Below are positions 23,139 through 36,300 of a stretch of DNA of 64,000 nt, piece after piece. Below the pieces are notes generated by a model that saw nothing but the letters and a program-made list of their open reading frames with translations, did no database searches and was not told the DNA's origin. Every line of letters starts with the position of its first letter. Position 1 is the stretch's first letter. The translations under genes and the position numbers were made by a program. Source of the DNA: [Phialemoniopsis] sp. UDSM-2020 (taxonomy: Eukaryota; Ascomycota; Sordariomycetes; Thyridiales; Thyridiaceae); contig JAEILZ010000006.1 of the NCBI GenBank assembly GCA_018873225.1, forward strand, positions 3,782,001-3,846,000. Direction: 5' to 3'.

Positions 23139-26100
23139 TTATTTCTGCTCCGCAATCCACTCTGCCACCCACTTCCGCAGTGAGTCTACCCCGATAGGCT
23201 CTAGTCTCTTCAGAGCTGGGCTTGCCTCTAGCGCTTTCTCAACAGCCATGGGCTGGCCCGAACCTTTGTTTACTTGTGCATCTGCCGCCCAGAGCGTACC
23301 AAAGAAATCGACCAGCTTCAACGCCGGGTTCTGAGCTACCGATGCCTCATCACGGGCGTTGCTACTTGCACGCAAGGCAGCCAGCCATTCACTTGGCGCG
23401 ACGACTTGCAACGGCTTGTCGATCGCGGCCCCGGCCTCAACGACAGCTGGGAGCAAGGTCTGCCAAGGCGCGAGCTGCGGGTTGCGCACGTTGAACACCG
23501 TTGAGCCTCCCGATTCAGCTCGTTCTGTACCAAACGCCAAGGAGAGATCTACTAGCACGTCTGTCAGAAGATCAACAGGGACAAAGTTGACATTGTCAAA
23601 GTGCGGACCCAAGCTGTTGGGGATCTGTCCAAGATGGAGAGAGCTGAGCACCAAGCTCGGGAACCACTCTCGAGGGTTCCAGAGCCCTGGTCGAAGGACA
23701 GGTCCCGCCACTTGGCCGACGCGAATAATGGTCGTGGGCACGCCGCCTCCCAGGAAGCGGTCTGCCTCGTTGAGGAGCACCTCACCGAGAAATTTGGAGC
23801 GGCCGTAGCCCATAGGTGCAGGACTTCTTAACTCATTTGCGAGAACGGCCTCGGGCGGAGGCCCTTTTGCGTACGCCTCGACAGCAGCAACAGACGATAT
23901 GAATATGAATCGCGTGTTATTCTCGGTGGAGGCCGCCAAGTTTAGTAGGTTCACCAACCCTGCGAACTGCGGACGGAAGGCAGAAAGAGGTAGGTTGAAG
24001 TTGACTGGCCACGCCGCATGGATGATGAGCCCGACACTAGTGCGCAGACGTTGGTACGTTGCTTCGTCCAGCCCTAGAGGCGGTTTCTCAAGGCTAGCCT
24101 GGACAAATGTGACCCGATCATCCAGCCCAGTCAAAGAGAGTCCAGCGGCAATGAAGCCTTTGTGTTGCGCATCTCGCCCGCCCTCTTGGCCTCGGTTCAG
24201 ACAGAATATCTGTCCTATGCCATCTCGATCGAGCAGCTGTCGTACCAGATATGTCCCTACGACACCAGTAGAGCCAGTGAGAAGGACGTTGATTGGTGTG
24301 TCGGTGCAGGCCCAGGCCTTCGTGGATAAGCCTGTCTTTGGGATCTGTTGGTAAAGCACACGATACGTTTGAACCAGTTCAAACATCACCGGGGCCTCAT
24401 CCCGGTTTGCGGCACGTCCACTCAACAGGGCCTTCACCAGTTGTTCGACAGTCGGGCTCTGATAGACAGTGGAGAGCGCGAATTCGGGTTGGCGGAGGCT
24501 ACGACGCAGTGCCCGTGTGATCTGCAGTGCCTGGAGCGAGTCCATCCCTCTCTCGAAGAAGTTCTCGCCGGCACCAAGATCGCTCCAGCCCGTGACTTTG
24601 CGAATATGCCTGTCAACAAGACTTGTGACTCCCTCGCGGCCAGGAGAGTACATCAGGTCCTCGTCCGGGTCCTCCCCATCTTGTGCTAACTCTGCAGCTG
24701 TGTACAGAGCATCAATCTCCGTAGCGTACTGGTGGATGCTAGGACCTCGTATGAAGGTTCCCTTCCCGGCACGTACAAATCGGCGATCAGGTGAAGCCAC
24801 GAGGATCAATGACTTTTCGATACGCGCATGGGCGGGCGCGGAGCGGTTGGCATTCTCAACACTTGGCCAGATGCGCTCAATCAGCGCCGCTTGCTCCGCC
24901 GTGGTCAATGGCGTGTCCGAGACCGGCTCGATTAGGAGAGCAGCCTGGAATCGATGAGTGCCGACGACTAGGACACCACTGAGCTCCGGGTTGTTGGCCG
25001 TAATCTCGTGCTCCATTGATATCGGGTTAGTCTTCTCGCCATTGAGGAAGACGATGATATCATCGGCCCTTGCCCGCCAGCACCACAGGTCTGGAATCCC
25101 TGGGTGCGGCTCGAACAGATCCTTGGTGCGATACTCCTGTTCCTCTGGTCCTACAAGACCTGCAATGGCAAAGCATGGCTGAGTATCTTCTTGGTTCTTG
25201 TTACGCCGGAGTACCAGTTCATAAGTATCATTTGTCTGCTTGTCGAAGGTGGCGCCTGTGCAGGGTGAGAATCGAACATATCTCCATAGCTTTCGACTCG
25301 ATGGTTCAGGAGGCATCAGCTCTGGTGAGAGCAACTGCGAGATTATGCCAGTTTCACTTGAGCCCCATAAACAGCGGAGGTAAACCTTTTCGGCTACCCG
25401 ATCTCCAAGCTCCTGGGGCAAATCGCCACCGATGTAGAGGATAGCTTGAAGATGAGTAGCACAGTACTCGAGCAACTCGGGGTTCTAGAGTAGCGCATGT
25501 CAATTGGACTTGCTGTCGACTTGACAGTTGAAATGCTTACGTGAGCTATCTCGCCCACGACAGAAGGCACAAGAATCGCAACATCGGCCGGTGTGTGCTT
25601 CAGAGTATCCACAACTCCCTGAGCGGTCGGGATCCCCGCCGCGACAGGGGTTATGATGACTCTCCCGAAAGGGATTGCGCCGAAGAGATACTGAGACAAT
25701 GCTGCCCCCTAATGGAAATCATTGGTCAGTTCAACTTTGATTTTTCTCGATAGAATGGGCTTCCTACGTGAAATGGTGGCAACGTGACAACTACCCGCTT
25801 GCCGTCTACGAGGTGTTTCTCCACCCCGACAGTTCCGTGTGGAGTCTCGCACACCTTGGACTGCAAGTCCCGTATGTACCCTTCGTGGGTTCCAATCACT
25901 GGCTTGGGCAGGCCAGTACTACCAGAACTATGACTGTGATGGAGTCAATTCGTCACCAAGCGTTCTTTTATGCCACATGATGTCGCACTTACATAACAAC
26001 AGATGGACCATGCCGGATCTCCTGGAAGGTCTTTTTGAACTCGTATGGTGGGTGTTCTTTGCCAAGAAGCTCATCGACGGCGGGCACAGTTAGCCGACGC

Positions 26101-26522
26101 TCCGGCTTCACAGCATCGAGCACTACTTGAGCAGGACCTGGAATCGGGTTCGATGTGATCAAGGTACGAGATTCGAGACGGTCCATCAAAGCCACATGGG
26201 CAGCCGGACTGTTCCGAGGAGAGGTCAAGAACATCAAGTAGCCGGTCTTGATGCCAGCGAGGATGAGTGCCATGTAGCGTACATCATTCGGTCCTATATA
26301 CGTCAGGACCTCGTTTGAGCTAGACACCCCGATCTGGTCCGCCAGCCACCAGGCGAGACCGTTGATGATATTGGCGAGCTGCGCATAGTTGATAGATACC
26401 ACGTTAGGCCCAGTCACCCAGACCGCGTATTCTGCGGTCGGTCTCTCGCGTGAGAGTCGATCGACTATGTGCGGTAGAAGGTCATCCTTCCAATGTGCAC
26501 CTTGTTTGTCGTCTGCTAACAT
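23139..26522 (-). CDS. NRPS-like adenylate-forming reductase (A-T-R), copy 2
   Basis: Second three-domain reductase, 1069 aa after removing introns 25934-25992, 25709-25767 and 25485-25540, all in the adenylation domain. The adenylation loop HSSGSTGLPKP (about residues 179-189) spans the first splice site. Later adenylation motifs include LWGSSETG and the D-x-IIVFLNGEK segment. The phosphopantetheine Ser lies in GMDSL in a thiolation domain near residues 540-600. The C-terminal reductase has TGSTGVVG and the Y-x3-K pair in YGRSK. Domain order and length match copy 1, but intron positions differ (copy 1 has none in the adenylation domain). The two are therefore probably old paralogues rather than a recent duplication. 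Substrate unknown. Confidence 0.93.
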
Positions 26523-27354
26523 TATGCCGTGTAGTAGGTTGAACGAAAAGCAAACGGTCTGGCAATCTTGAGAGATCCCTTAGCACAGGTCATGACCTCT
26601 TGCTGATGTCCTTAAATACCTCCTAAATCATCTTGTGTTCACTAATCAAATATTATTCGCCACGTAAGGAGTTGCTATTTCTATGCAGGATTTATATACG
26701 TCGCTGCGTTCGATCCTCTGGGCGTGGATGTCGTGTCGAGGATCCCAATGCTACGATGGTATAGGCGAAGGTTTTAGCACGCGTTCTGAGTCTGCATCTT
26801 AGCCTTACAGGGGTAAATAGCTGAGAGCGCCCGGCCACAACATTGGATCTGGCTTAGCGTAGAAATACCTAGTACACAGCTAATTCTTTTGCCCACGTCA
26901 TCCAGGGCGTGTGTCAATTGTGCGCTACTGTGACCCTTCTCCTTCCTTTCTTTTCAATCCATAAACTCTAGGAGGCGTGACCGACCACGGAAGAGTAGGA
27001 GGGAGTTGTTTCCAGCTCGTATATATTATCCGGTCTTCTTTGGATTGTTACGATCTGAGATGCACACACATCATATTAATTGATCATACTTATGAAGAAT
27101 GTCGTCAAAACTCAGTAACGCAGCTCACTCCTGCATTACATTGTATCCACCTAAGATACAATGCTGTTTAATCCAAAGGGGACGAATACCATAGCATTAT
27201 CCCTGCGAATACAGCTTCAACCGTAATCCAGACCGTACAAGAAAAGATATTGTCCACCAGTCTGCCAAAAGCCACGCTCTAGTCATTTGAACAATACTCT
27301 TTAGCCGATGCCTCCCTTGATACCGGTAGTCCTAGCCCACAATGAGCCTCATAA
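26523..27354. other. Intergenic, 0.8 kb, AT-rich
   Basis: This holds the upstream region of the A-T-R gene and the 3' flank of the secreted protein gene. No gene seen. Confidence 0.45.
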
Positions 27355-27926
27355 CTACTGATCATAGTCACAGGCTATCTGTGGATCAGCCCTGTAGGAA
27401 AGGTTTGGTTAGCTTTGCCAAGAAACGGACTGTCTTGAGACCAGAATCTTACCTATATTTCCAGCCTGAAACGATCAAGTCACCTCCTCGCCCACACTGG
27501 CGGTAGATCTCCGTGAGCCACTTTGCACAATCGTCAGGGCGCAATGTGAAACCCTGTTTTTCGTTCAGGTTGGTGATCTCCCAGGTCGCGGCATAGAGCT
27601 TTCCGAACTTTGCACACTGGTGGGCTGGGTGTGGAGATTGACTGTAGGGCTTAAAGTAAAGCTGCGACGAAGTTCAGTATTGATAGAGATGTAACTTCAA
27701 GGGTTGGTGGGGAGAAACGTACGTTTTGGAAGGTTCCCCTATTATGACAGAGGTGATTGACAGCGTCGTTCACTGCTGCGAGACCGCCTGCTTGGTCCCA
27801 AGCTGTGCCATGGGGATAGCAGTTGACGAACCAGTCCCGGGCTTCAACCGGTGCAGGTGCTGCTTGAGCGTGGACAGCAAAGCATGCAGTCAAGACTGCC
27901 GCACTTTGAAGAATGTTGGACCACAT
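27355..27926 (-). CDS. Small secreted six-cysteine protein
   Basis: Secreted protein of 149 aa from three exons (introns 27662-27722 and 27392-27452). Signal peptide at 1-20 (WSNILQ... ending AQA), then a short Ala/Pro stretch ending VEAR at 27-30. The mature part begins DWFVNCY. It has six cysteines at 36, 60, 84, 113, 124 and 145. The last intron is needed to reach the C-terminus ADPQIACDYDQ, which brings the sixth cysteine. The spacing and the NCYPHGTAWD start recall fungal secreted proteins of the glycan-binding Y3-like type, but I cannot confirm this. Effector or lectin-like role possible. Confidence 0.82.
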
Positions 27927-29167
27927 GATTTTGTTGGATGGAATAGAATGAGAGTAGTGCCCTTAGAGGAATATCGCAAGGCGTAGAAGATCTCGAGTGT
28001 GAGTTGATGATCTGGAAAACAGTTGAAGGCAGCGCATGCCTCTACCTTTATATCCATTTTGTTCGTGATTCCCGAACAGTTGTGGAACTAAACATGCTAG
28101 ATCAAAGAATGCGACCGTTCGCGCAACATCCGAACTACACATGGCATGTAGCAAATGCCACGACTGAGGTTGTTCAGAGTTTGCATAGCCATGAGGTTCC
28201 ACAAGGCTTGTGGCGCGACGAATTTCGGACTACGCTTCGGACCGGCAGACGAGTTGGCAAAAGGAATGCTAGCATTTGATCTGACTGGAAGATTCAGCCT
28301 CAAGGAGGCTGACGCTAGAGCCGCGTTGCCAGCATCGAAGGTCATTGGATCGGACTCTCCCCATAAGATGAGTTTTCGTGATTCATTAGCGCCCCTTGCG
28401 GTCCCCAGTTTGTCCGAGCTCGCCAACCACAACCAATGAGACTCTTGTCTTGAGGTCCAATTACTGGAGCAATTAATCGCGATCAAGCCAGGTGATGAAC
28501 ATTGAGGACGAGAGTCAGGTGGCTGGCTAAGATCGCTGGTGTGTTGTCAACGGTCCTGGAATACGAAAGGCTGGGCACCGCGAGCTCCTCGCGGAAGATT
28601 GAGCAGGGGTCAGGAAAGCTTTCCCTGGTTTCTTACCACCCACAATTACTGTAGCCGTCTTTGGGCCGCTATGCATAGAAAGGTCCAGCTCTGTGGCACC
28701 ACGCCTACTAACCACCCTAGTTGACAGGGTCTTCTTGTCTTTCATGCAAGGCACCTAAGAGGTAGCATGGATTCGTATCTAGGAGCAGGCGGTGGCCTTC
28801 CAAGAAAGTGTTTAGAGGGCGACTAAAGCATTCTATCTTACCGGCTCCCCACGTGGGGCCAGACAATAACTATTAATAGTACCAACCGTCTCGGCCCAGG
28901 ATGATAGTCGGTCATCCAGTCTGCTGTTTCGCCCCAGCGAAGTGCGAGCTAATCGTGTTCACAGTTGAGTATGAGGCCTGTTTCCAAGGAAAACCTCTTG
29001 GATGAGGTATTATCTGCTCGATCCCTGCTCTTGACCGCACACCAGACGGCTAAAGGAGACATCAGACAACCAATCAGCTCCGATGCATTGGATCACATAT
29101 ATGACGAAGATGCCAAAATGATATGCAATAGATTGTCATCTTTGGATCTTTGAATAATATAACGACC
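27927..29167. other. Gene-poor stretch, 1.2 kb
   Basis: Open frames of 60-130 codons on both strands show no motif and no codon pattern like their neighbours. It includes the promoter of the six-cysteine protein (TATATAA-like region near 28050). Confidence 0.4.
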
Positions 29168-30357
29168 TCACAAGTGTACCTCAGCTTCTCCCGTGGAGAT
29201 ATCGTCCCGAGCCAGTACGGCTTTCAGCTCGTTCTTGAAGACGTCCCTGAATCTCGGATCCTTGGAGTACATGATGGAAAGCAATGCATGATATTTCATC
29301 GCATAGACGGCATTCCTTCCTTCAAAGTCCGCCGCGGGCTCTGAGATCGGAACTCTCTTGAGATATTCCCGAATACATGGTGGCCCAAGCTTATATCGAG
29401 GGTTGCGACAGATGGCAAGATCGGCTTCAGAGTATTCAGTAAGCTACTAAACAGCATCAACATCCAGAAGCCAACACTTACCTTCATTATGACCCCAATA
29501 GGCACAAGCGTCAAACATACAAAGCTCATCCGTTGCAGCCATGGGTTTGATGTTTCCTGGCCAAAGATCTGAATGGATAAGGCAGGGTTTGATAGAGCGA
29601 CCGTTGGTCTCCAATGGTCGCAGGAATCTCGGAATCGCAGTCTCCAGGAATGACGTTTTCAGAGATGTCAGCTCATCATCCGGCTGATTGATCTTTTCGT
29701 CTTGGTCGAAGAGACTCTTCATCTGCTGCGCCCAAAGAACCTCCCAAGAATTGTTCCAGGTGTTGTTGACCGGTACGTTGGCGAGGTGGGTGGTGACATG
29801 AAAGCCAAATTGGCCCGTTGGGGACTTTCCCATACTGGACAAGTGCAACTTTGACACAGTAGTGGCCCAATCTCGAGGACTGGGCACATCGTCGTACATT
29901 TCAACAAACTCGCACAGGTAGAAGTGAGTATCCGGGTCATCGCAATAGGTACCCCATCCGGCCGGCTTGGGTACTTGTTGCGGAACGAAGCTGTAAAGAG
30001 CTTGTTCAGCCTCGAAGGTCCCCGCCATCATCGCCAAGCCGATTTCGCCCGGCGCCCCCTAGCGCGATATCAGCAGAGTAATCCTATGAATGTTGGTAGA
30101 AGACAGGCTACCTTCTTGAAGAATTCGGCAGTCTGACCATTGCTCAGTTGGACGACGATCTTCACAGTGGCGACCCATAAGCTTTGGCCTGATGGGAGAA
30201 CTGACAAGACCTTGCAGTCAGGTGGTAGCTCTGACCTATGTTAGCAGCAATGCAGGTCAAAAAGAAGGAGTGTCGTACTGTCCAACACAGCCTTGTCAAG
30301 CTGCACACGCTCGCCAATCGGGTCAGCCTGCTTGGGCTTTCTCTTCTCCATTATCAT
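29168..30357 (-). CDS. Fructosamine/ketosamine-3-kinase-like protein
   Basis: Kinase-fold protein of 343 aa (341 if the second ATG at 30351 is used). Introns at 30231-30278 (acceptor ATAGGTCAG), 30059-30111 and 29425-29481. The order follows fungal fructosamine kinases: KVLSVLPSGQSLWVATVKI, GWGTYCDDPDTHFYLCEF, SPTGQFGFHVTTH, the catalytic loop HSDLWPGN and the metal-binding FDACAYWGHNE. The usual Gly of H-G-D in the loop is Ser here. Family members phosphorylate Amadori sugars on proteins and so trigger deglycation. Many fungal copies are untested and could be antibiotic-kinase-like. A fructosyl-amino-acid oxidase lies 13 kb downstream. Confidence 0.88.
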
Positions 30358-30848
30358 GGACTGAGGCACTATTACTGTGAACTGTTGCAACACGCAGTCT
30401 GAAGGCCGACGTTGGGAAAGGGAGTACGCTTCTTTATACGCTCCTGACGATGGTCCTGAAACAAACCTCCTGCGACAGCGCTCATGGCGGCTAGTGCCCC
30501 CTTTCATTGGGCGATTAAAATATGGAAAGGAGTGTTGTGACCAGGATAAGCGCCACTCGCTGATCCAGCCAATCCAGACTATTCGCTTGTGGTGCAGCCT
30601 GTTCTGTCTGAGCGCTCAGCTCGAGCGGGGTTGGCAGCGACCTTCCTGTTGAGCTTTTGATGTGGGGCGGTGCAACCTTTGCCTGATGCGATCGAGGAGA
30701 TTTTTGATGTTGGTGTTTCGTAGCCAAGAGACGGAATATCAACGATTCTGCGAACCTTGAATGGCATGACACGCGAAGCGTGTTGTGGCCATAAGGTAAG
30801 GGACTGCAAAGATGGTTGCGTATTCACTCGTGAGTAGATCAATCTTTG
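30358..30848. other. Intergenic between divergent kinase and NLR genes
   Basis: 0.5 kb upstream of both genes. The true NLR start could lie here if there is a further 5' exon. No separate gene seen. Confidence 0.4.
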
Positions 30849-33800
30849 ATGCAACCCTCCGACTTATGGCTAATTCGTTCTTCGAAGGTCGATGATAGCG
30901 CCGAACAACGTCGACCTCGACGCAATGACTCTCCACGAGACCAGCCCCGAGAGCGCTCTTCATCTCTTGGATACCTCCAGAACAAGCTGCGACGTCTGTC
31001 CCTAGTGTCCCGGTCATCACGATCCGACAGCAACGCCGAGCCTGTTGAAGATCCGAAAGGCCCCCTTGGTCTGAACCTTCTCCACGAACCTTCCGAGCCG
31101 CACCATGATATTATATTTGTATGTGCTGTTACACATCATCCCCTAGGCTATTGCAAGACCGTAGCTGAATTCCAGCCTACCTTCTAGATACATGGCTTGG
31201 GTGGGGGCTCCAGGAAGACATGGAGCATTTCTTCTGAGCCAGGGATGTTCTGGCCGAAGGATTGGCTACCCAACGAAGCTGGCTTTAGACATGTCAGGCT
31301 GCATAGCTATGGGTACAACTCCGACTGGACAAGCAGGAAAGAGAGTCATTTGACAGTTCGTGACTTTGGACAGGCATTGCTTGCTGATATCGCGAACTCG
31401 CCTTGCCTCCAGAAGAATGGACAGGTAGGTCATACAAGATGTTTGTGAATGGGCCAGGGAGTTGCTGACTGAAGTGAAGACGCCAATCTTATTCGTGGCC
31501 CACAGTATGGGTGGGCTGGTTGCCAAGATGGTCAGTGTAAGAGTTCCACTTGTTTCGATTCAAGTGGGCTAACTGGTGGAATAGGCCTACATTCTCGCGA
31601 CTCGAGATCAGAATTATCAACATATAGCTCAAAGACTCCATGGAATGTACTTTCTTGGTACGCCTCACCGCGGCGCAGACTCGACTCAGTTGGCACGGCT
31701 CGTGCGGCAATCTGCAGGATATGGAAACAAGACATTTCTCGATGATCTCCTGCCTGGCAGTGGGACTTTGGATGTTGGTGTTTCCTTCTGGTTTGATCGG
31801 AGAGCCATTTCGTTCTGACATGACAATAAGCATATTAATGACGAGTTCCGCCATATATGCGGGAATATTCAACTATGGTCTTTCTTTGAAGGTGTGCCTA
31901 CGAGCTTCGGCTTGACATCTTCTATGGTCGTAGACAAAGACTCCGCAGTTCTTGGTTCGTCGACTTAGATCCCCCTTCAAGTTCCAGCCCATGATTTTGC
32001 GCTGACATGACATTTAGGACTACCTACGGAGCGCGTCCAGTACCTCGAGGCTGATCATCGACATCTCTGCAAATTCAATTCTCCAGTCGATCACAACTAT
32101 ATGATTTTGCAACGTGCCTTCCTATCAACCATCGAGGAAATGAGTTCGATGAGTACGCAAATCTACCTTTGAAAATTGACACGCGTGAACCAGTGTTGAT
32201 GATTGACGACAGCTTCCACAACTCGGCAGTCTGAGTATCGTTCTCAAATGAAGAAGATATCAAGGCTACTCAAACTTGACCAACGCCCTGATGCTGCGCT
32301 GCTAGCCATAAACCAAAAGCAGCATCCAGGTTCATGTGAATGGCTCATTGAGGACCAGGTCCTGCAAGACTGGATGGACACTGCCATATACGAACAAGAT
32401 GTTATCCGTCCCTCGCAAAGTATGAAGGATGCACACACCACGGCATCATCGATTCTATGGCTCAATGGCAGACCCGGAACAGGCAAATCAGTTGCTGCTG
32501 GGCATGTCATCCGCTATTTGCAAGCTGGCAACCTTGACTGCGCTTTCTTCTTCTTCAAACACGAAGAAAAGAGTAGCTCGACTACCGCGTATCTACTACG
32601 CTCATTAGCTTTTCAATCCGCCGAAATGAGCTTTGGGGTCCGCGAGGCCTTAGCATCCATGGTAGATGACAACATCAAAGTCGACATCAACGATCACCAC
32701 GTCTTGTGGTCTAGCTTGTTCGCCGAGCGTATCTTGGCCTTGGAGTACTCTCGACCCCAATTCTGGGTCATAGATGCAGTGGATGAGTGTTCATCCAAGA
32801 GCTTAGCAGCGCTGGTAGGAATGCTAGCCGGTATCGAAGGCAAAGCCCCCATTCGAGTTCTGGTGACCAGCAGACCCGGAGGCCAGGTTGGACGGTCCCT
32901 GTCGCTCGAGCGCGTCAGGTTCTCGGAGCTAAGCACTGGCAATGAAGGATCAATGAAGGACATTCAGAAATTCCTTCTCGATCGGTGCACTCGAGAAGAA
33001 GATGCAGAAGTTTCGCAAGGCCTTGTGGCTGACATGCTTGCCAAATCAAACGGTATCTTTCTCTGGGCATCTTTGACAGTGATCAAGCTGGATGAGGCAT
33101 ACAGTATCGAGGATAAGCAAGACATCCTTCGACAGATCCCCCCGGAGATGGACGACTTTTATTCGCGAATTGTTACGTCGATCACCGAATCGCCAAGTGC
33201 CGCTATTGCCAAGACCATTCTCACCTGGGTCGTATGTTCACCTGTGCCACTTCACACACATGAGCTTTTGGAAGCTGTCAAACTCGACATCGGGCGCACG
33301 TTGACGGCATCTGCACGCGAACTCGAGACCATCACAGGACACCTTCTCTTCATCGATACCCAGTCCCTCATACATGTGACCCATCAAACAATAACCTCAT
33401 TCCTCACGCAGCAACGCTCGGGATTTTGGATTGATCGGGTCGTGGCACACTCTCGTATAACAGAGTTATGTCTCAAGCTCCTGTGCGGCAATGACTTTTC
33501 GCCGCCGAAGGGTCGCCGAAGCCGCACTTCGGCAGCTACTAAAGCCGACCCTACACCTCTTGCAAAATATGCGTCACTACACTTTGCTTATCACCTGGTA
33601 CATGGCTCATCATCGTCTGACTCCCAGCTCATTCTTTTGAACCAGTTCCTCAGATCGAACGTTCTGACCTGGATTGAGAGAATGGCTTCCCTGAGGACTC
33701 TTTCAACTTTGCAGCTTGCAGCTCAGAGATTCAAGATTTATCTGAGCAGACGCGCAAAATACCAGTCACCTATCAGTGTGGAAAGCCAAACAGTTACGAA

Positions 33801-35988
33801 CTGGGCTTCAGACATTTATCATATTGTCGCTGTTTTCCACTCTCAGCTCCTTAGCTCGCCTTCATCGATTCACTCCGTCATACCGTTTCTCTGTCCCCCA
33901 AAGTCTATGATCAGCCAGCTCTTTGCCAAGTCGACGAGACGGCTGAAGATTTCGGGGCCAGTGGACCAGGACTGGACCGACAGATTAACTTCGTTCCTGT
34001 TTTCCGAAGAGGCATCAGCCGTGGCCTGCTGCAGTCGATTCCTGGCAATTGGACTTGCCAACGGCGACATCAGACTCTACAATCTTGGTGCTTCTGCAGC
34101 TTTTGACCGTGCGGGGGCTCTCGTACACGGGAAGAAGGTCCGTCATCTGGCCTTTAGCCGCAACGACTCCATTCTAGCCTCTTGTAGCGCACGAAAATTG
34201 AGGTTGTGGAACATCACTGGGTCTGGAGCAGCCCGTCTTTCGAGTATATGGTCACATAGCATCGATTTCACGTCATCCTCTATGGCATTCAGCTCTAATG
34301 GAGAGCAGATTACTCTGACCAATCCCCAGCAATGTGCCGTCGTCACTTTCGATGTCGCCGGTGACCACAGGCAAACGGTGACGCCGCTGCACTCACAATC
34401 AGACTCCGAATCATCAGATGAAAGCAGCCAGCAGATATCAACTTGGACGCCCTCAGAGCGTATGCGTCTCAACTCGGAGTGCAGACTCGCTGCACTGGCC
34501 TATCGCAATGCCTCAATCTCTCTCTGGGATCTGGAGCTGCTGGAGAAGATTGGTAATTTCGAAAGAGAAGGCCTTGAAGATATGTATTCCAGTCCACAAG
34601 TCGTCGATATGATCTTCAACCCTGTTTCCGAGCTCGAACTTCTCGCCGTTGTTTACAAAGACGGCGACATCATCACCTGCAACCCATGGACTCTGGACCA
34701 GCAAAACACCTATAACCTCCGATGTCAGCTCGTAGTGCTGAGCGCAACCTCAGACGGGCGTATCCTGGGAGGCGCAGCCGAGGACGGAAGTATGTACCTC
34801 TTCTTATTTGAGACGCTTCAGCCTGTCTACCAGATAGATCCCCCGGGCGAGCTTCTCCGTATTCAGGATCTGGTATTTTCAAGCGATAACTTGCAATTCT
34901 TCGACATTCGAGGGCAGTCTTGCGACGTTTGGGAGCCTATCGTTCTCGTGCCCCGGGATGGATCCGACGAATCGTCATCTGAACCCCACAGCGAGGAGCT
35001 CATCCTTGCTGAGCCGCCTGCTACGCAAGCCCATGTTTTCCGGTGGGGCGAAGCCATAACAACTATCGAATGTGCAAGAGACTCCGAGGTCTTATTCGTT
35101 GGAAGACAAAATGGCCTTGTTGAACTCTTCGAAGTCGGCACAGGACGCAGCATCCACAAGTTGCAAATACACGACCCATTCACCGAGATCCATCAACTTT
35201 GTTGGAACGCGGAGAAAAGCTTCCTTCTAAGCACTGACACTACTGGTCGAGTTGTCATCACAGAGATTGCTATCACGCAAAGAAGAATTCCGCAGACTAA
35301 GACGCTCCTAGACCGCAGGACTCATGAGTTTGTCAGTCGTGCTTTAATTAGTCCCAAGGCCGACTCCTTACTCATTTGCACTAGCTCTTCTGTGAAGCTC
35401 ATCAGATTGGATGGGACACTCATAGGAGAACAGTCGAAGCTGCTTCACTGCTGGTGGACGTACCACCCCAACCTTCAGACTCACCTCATCGCTATTGAAG
35501 GGACTCGAGTTTACCTGATCGACTGGACATCGCTCGAACAGGTCCATGAGATCGCCCTCTACGATAGCCTCGCAAACCTGTCAACCTCGACTCCGCTAGC
35601 ATGGGTTGGTGGGCATTCCTCAATATTTATAACCTCGTCTACTGCAAGCAGGCTCGTGGCTCTCGATGTGTCCAAACTGACTCCAGAAACACAAAGAGCG
35701 TCGCTTCAAGGATTGGATACGGACTCCCTGTCATGTGAAGCAATCATTGGCTGTCTGAAATCCAATCTCTACTTTCTTGAGTCCGGTGGATGGATATGTT
35801 CAATAGGTCTCAAGGAATTGAGTCGATCGCCTCACTACACGCGGCATTTCTTCATTCCACGTACTTGGCGAACCGGAACTGCCCCAATCATCCACCTCCT
35901 CTCAAAAACATCGATGGCATTTTCAATGGGGGAGCAACTTTTCATATTTCATGGTTTTCTCGATCTTGAGGAGAAGGTAGTGATATAG
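30849..35988 (+). CDS. NLR-like protein: alpha/beta-hydrolase (SesB-type), NACHT, propeller
   Basis: Fungal NOD-like receptor of 1593 aa from seven exons (introns 31119-31187, 31425-31479, 31531-31584, 31774-31830, 31955-32017, 32153-32212). The N-terminal ~90 residues are Arg/Ser-rich. A lipase-like domain follows: IHGLGGGSRKTW at about 91, nucleophile Ser178 in AHSMGG and GTPHRGAD. The NACHT domain has Walker A GRPGTGKS at 421-428 and Walker B FWVIDAVDE near 520-527. The C-terminal ~900 residues have irregular WD-like units (LAIGLANGDIRLYN, LASCSARKLRLWN). These are diverged rather than near-identical repeats. Such proteins act in non-self recognition and programmed cell death in fungi. The 31774 donor (GTTGGT) is weak, and the ATG choice is uncertain. 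Confidence 0.87.
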
Positions 35989-36300
35989 AATGTCTTTCGC
36001 GCAGTCAATATTCGCAGGGACAAGTCTGTATATCCAAATTTAACAGCTTTCACGCGTACTGAAATAATATCCCTCGCAGATTGCGGTCTATTTGAGAAGT
36101 TCGCAAGGGGAGGCACAATATGCGGGGCAACAGTTGCAATTAACAAGGATGCGAGGATCATGTGAAGCATTCACCAATCGGTACGGAGTAATTCAGAGCT
36201 CAACCAACACTCTGGTGCGGGGTACAACCACATGAACGAATTCTGAAATCCTATTGCTTTGATCAGTCCATCGCGGCAGACATTCCTCATTAGCTTCATC

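Noticed and set aside
16582..27926. Reading the amidase, NAT and neighbours as a Fusarium-type benzoxazolinone detoxification cluster
   Set aside because: No metallo-beta-lactamase hydrolase or other expected members are present, and the amidase is broken.
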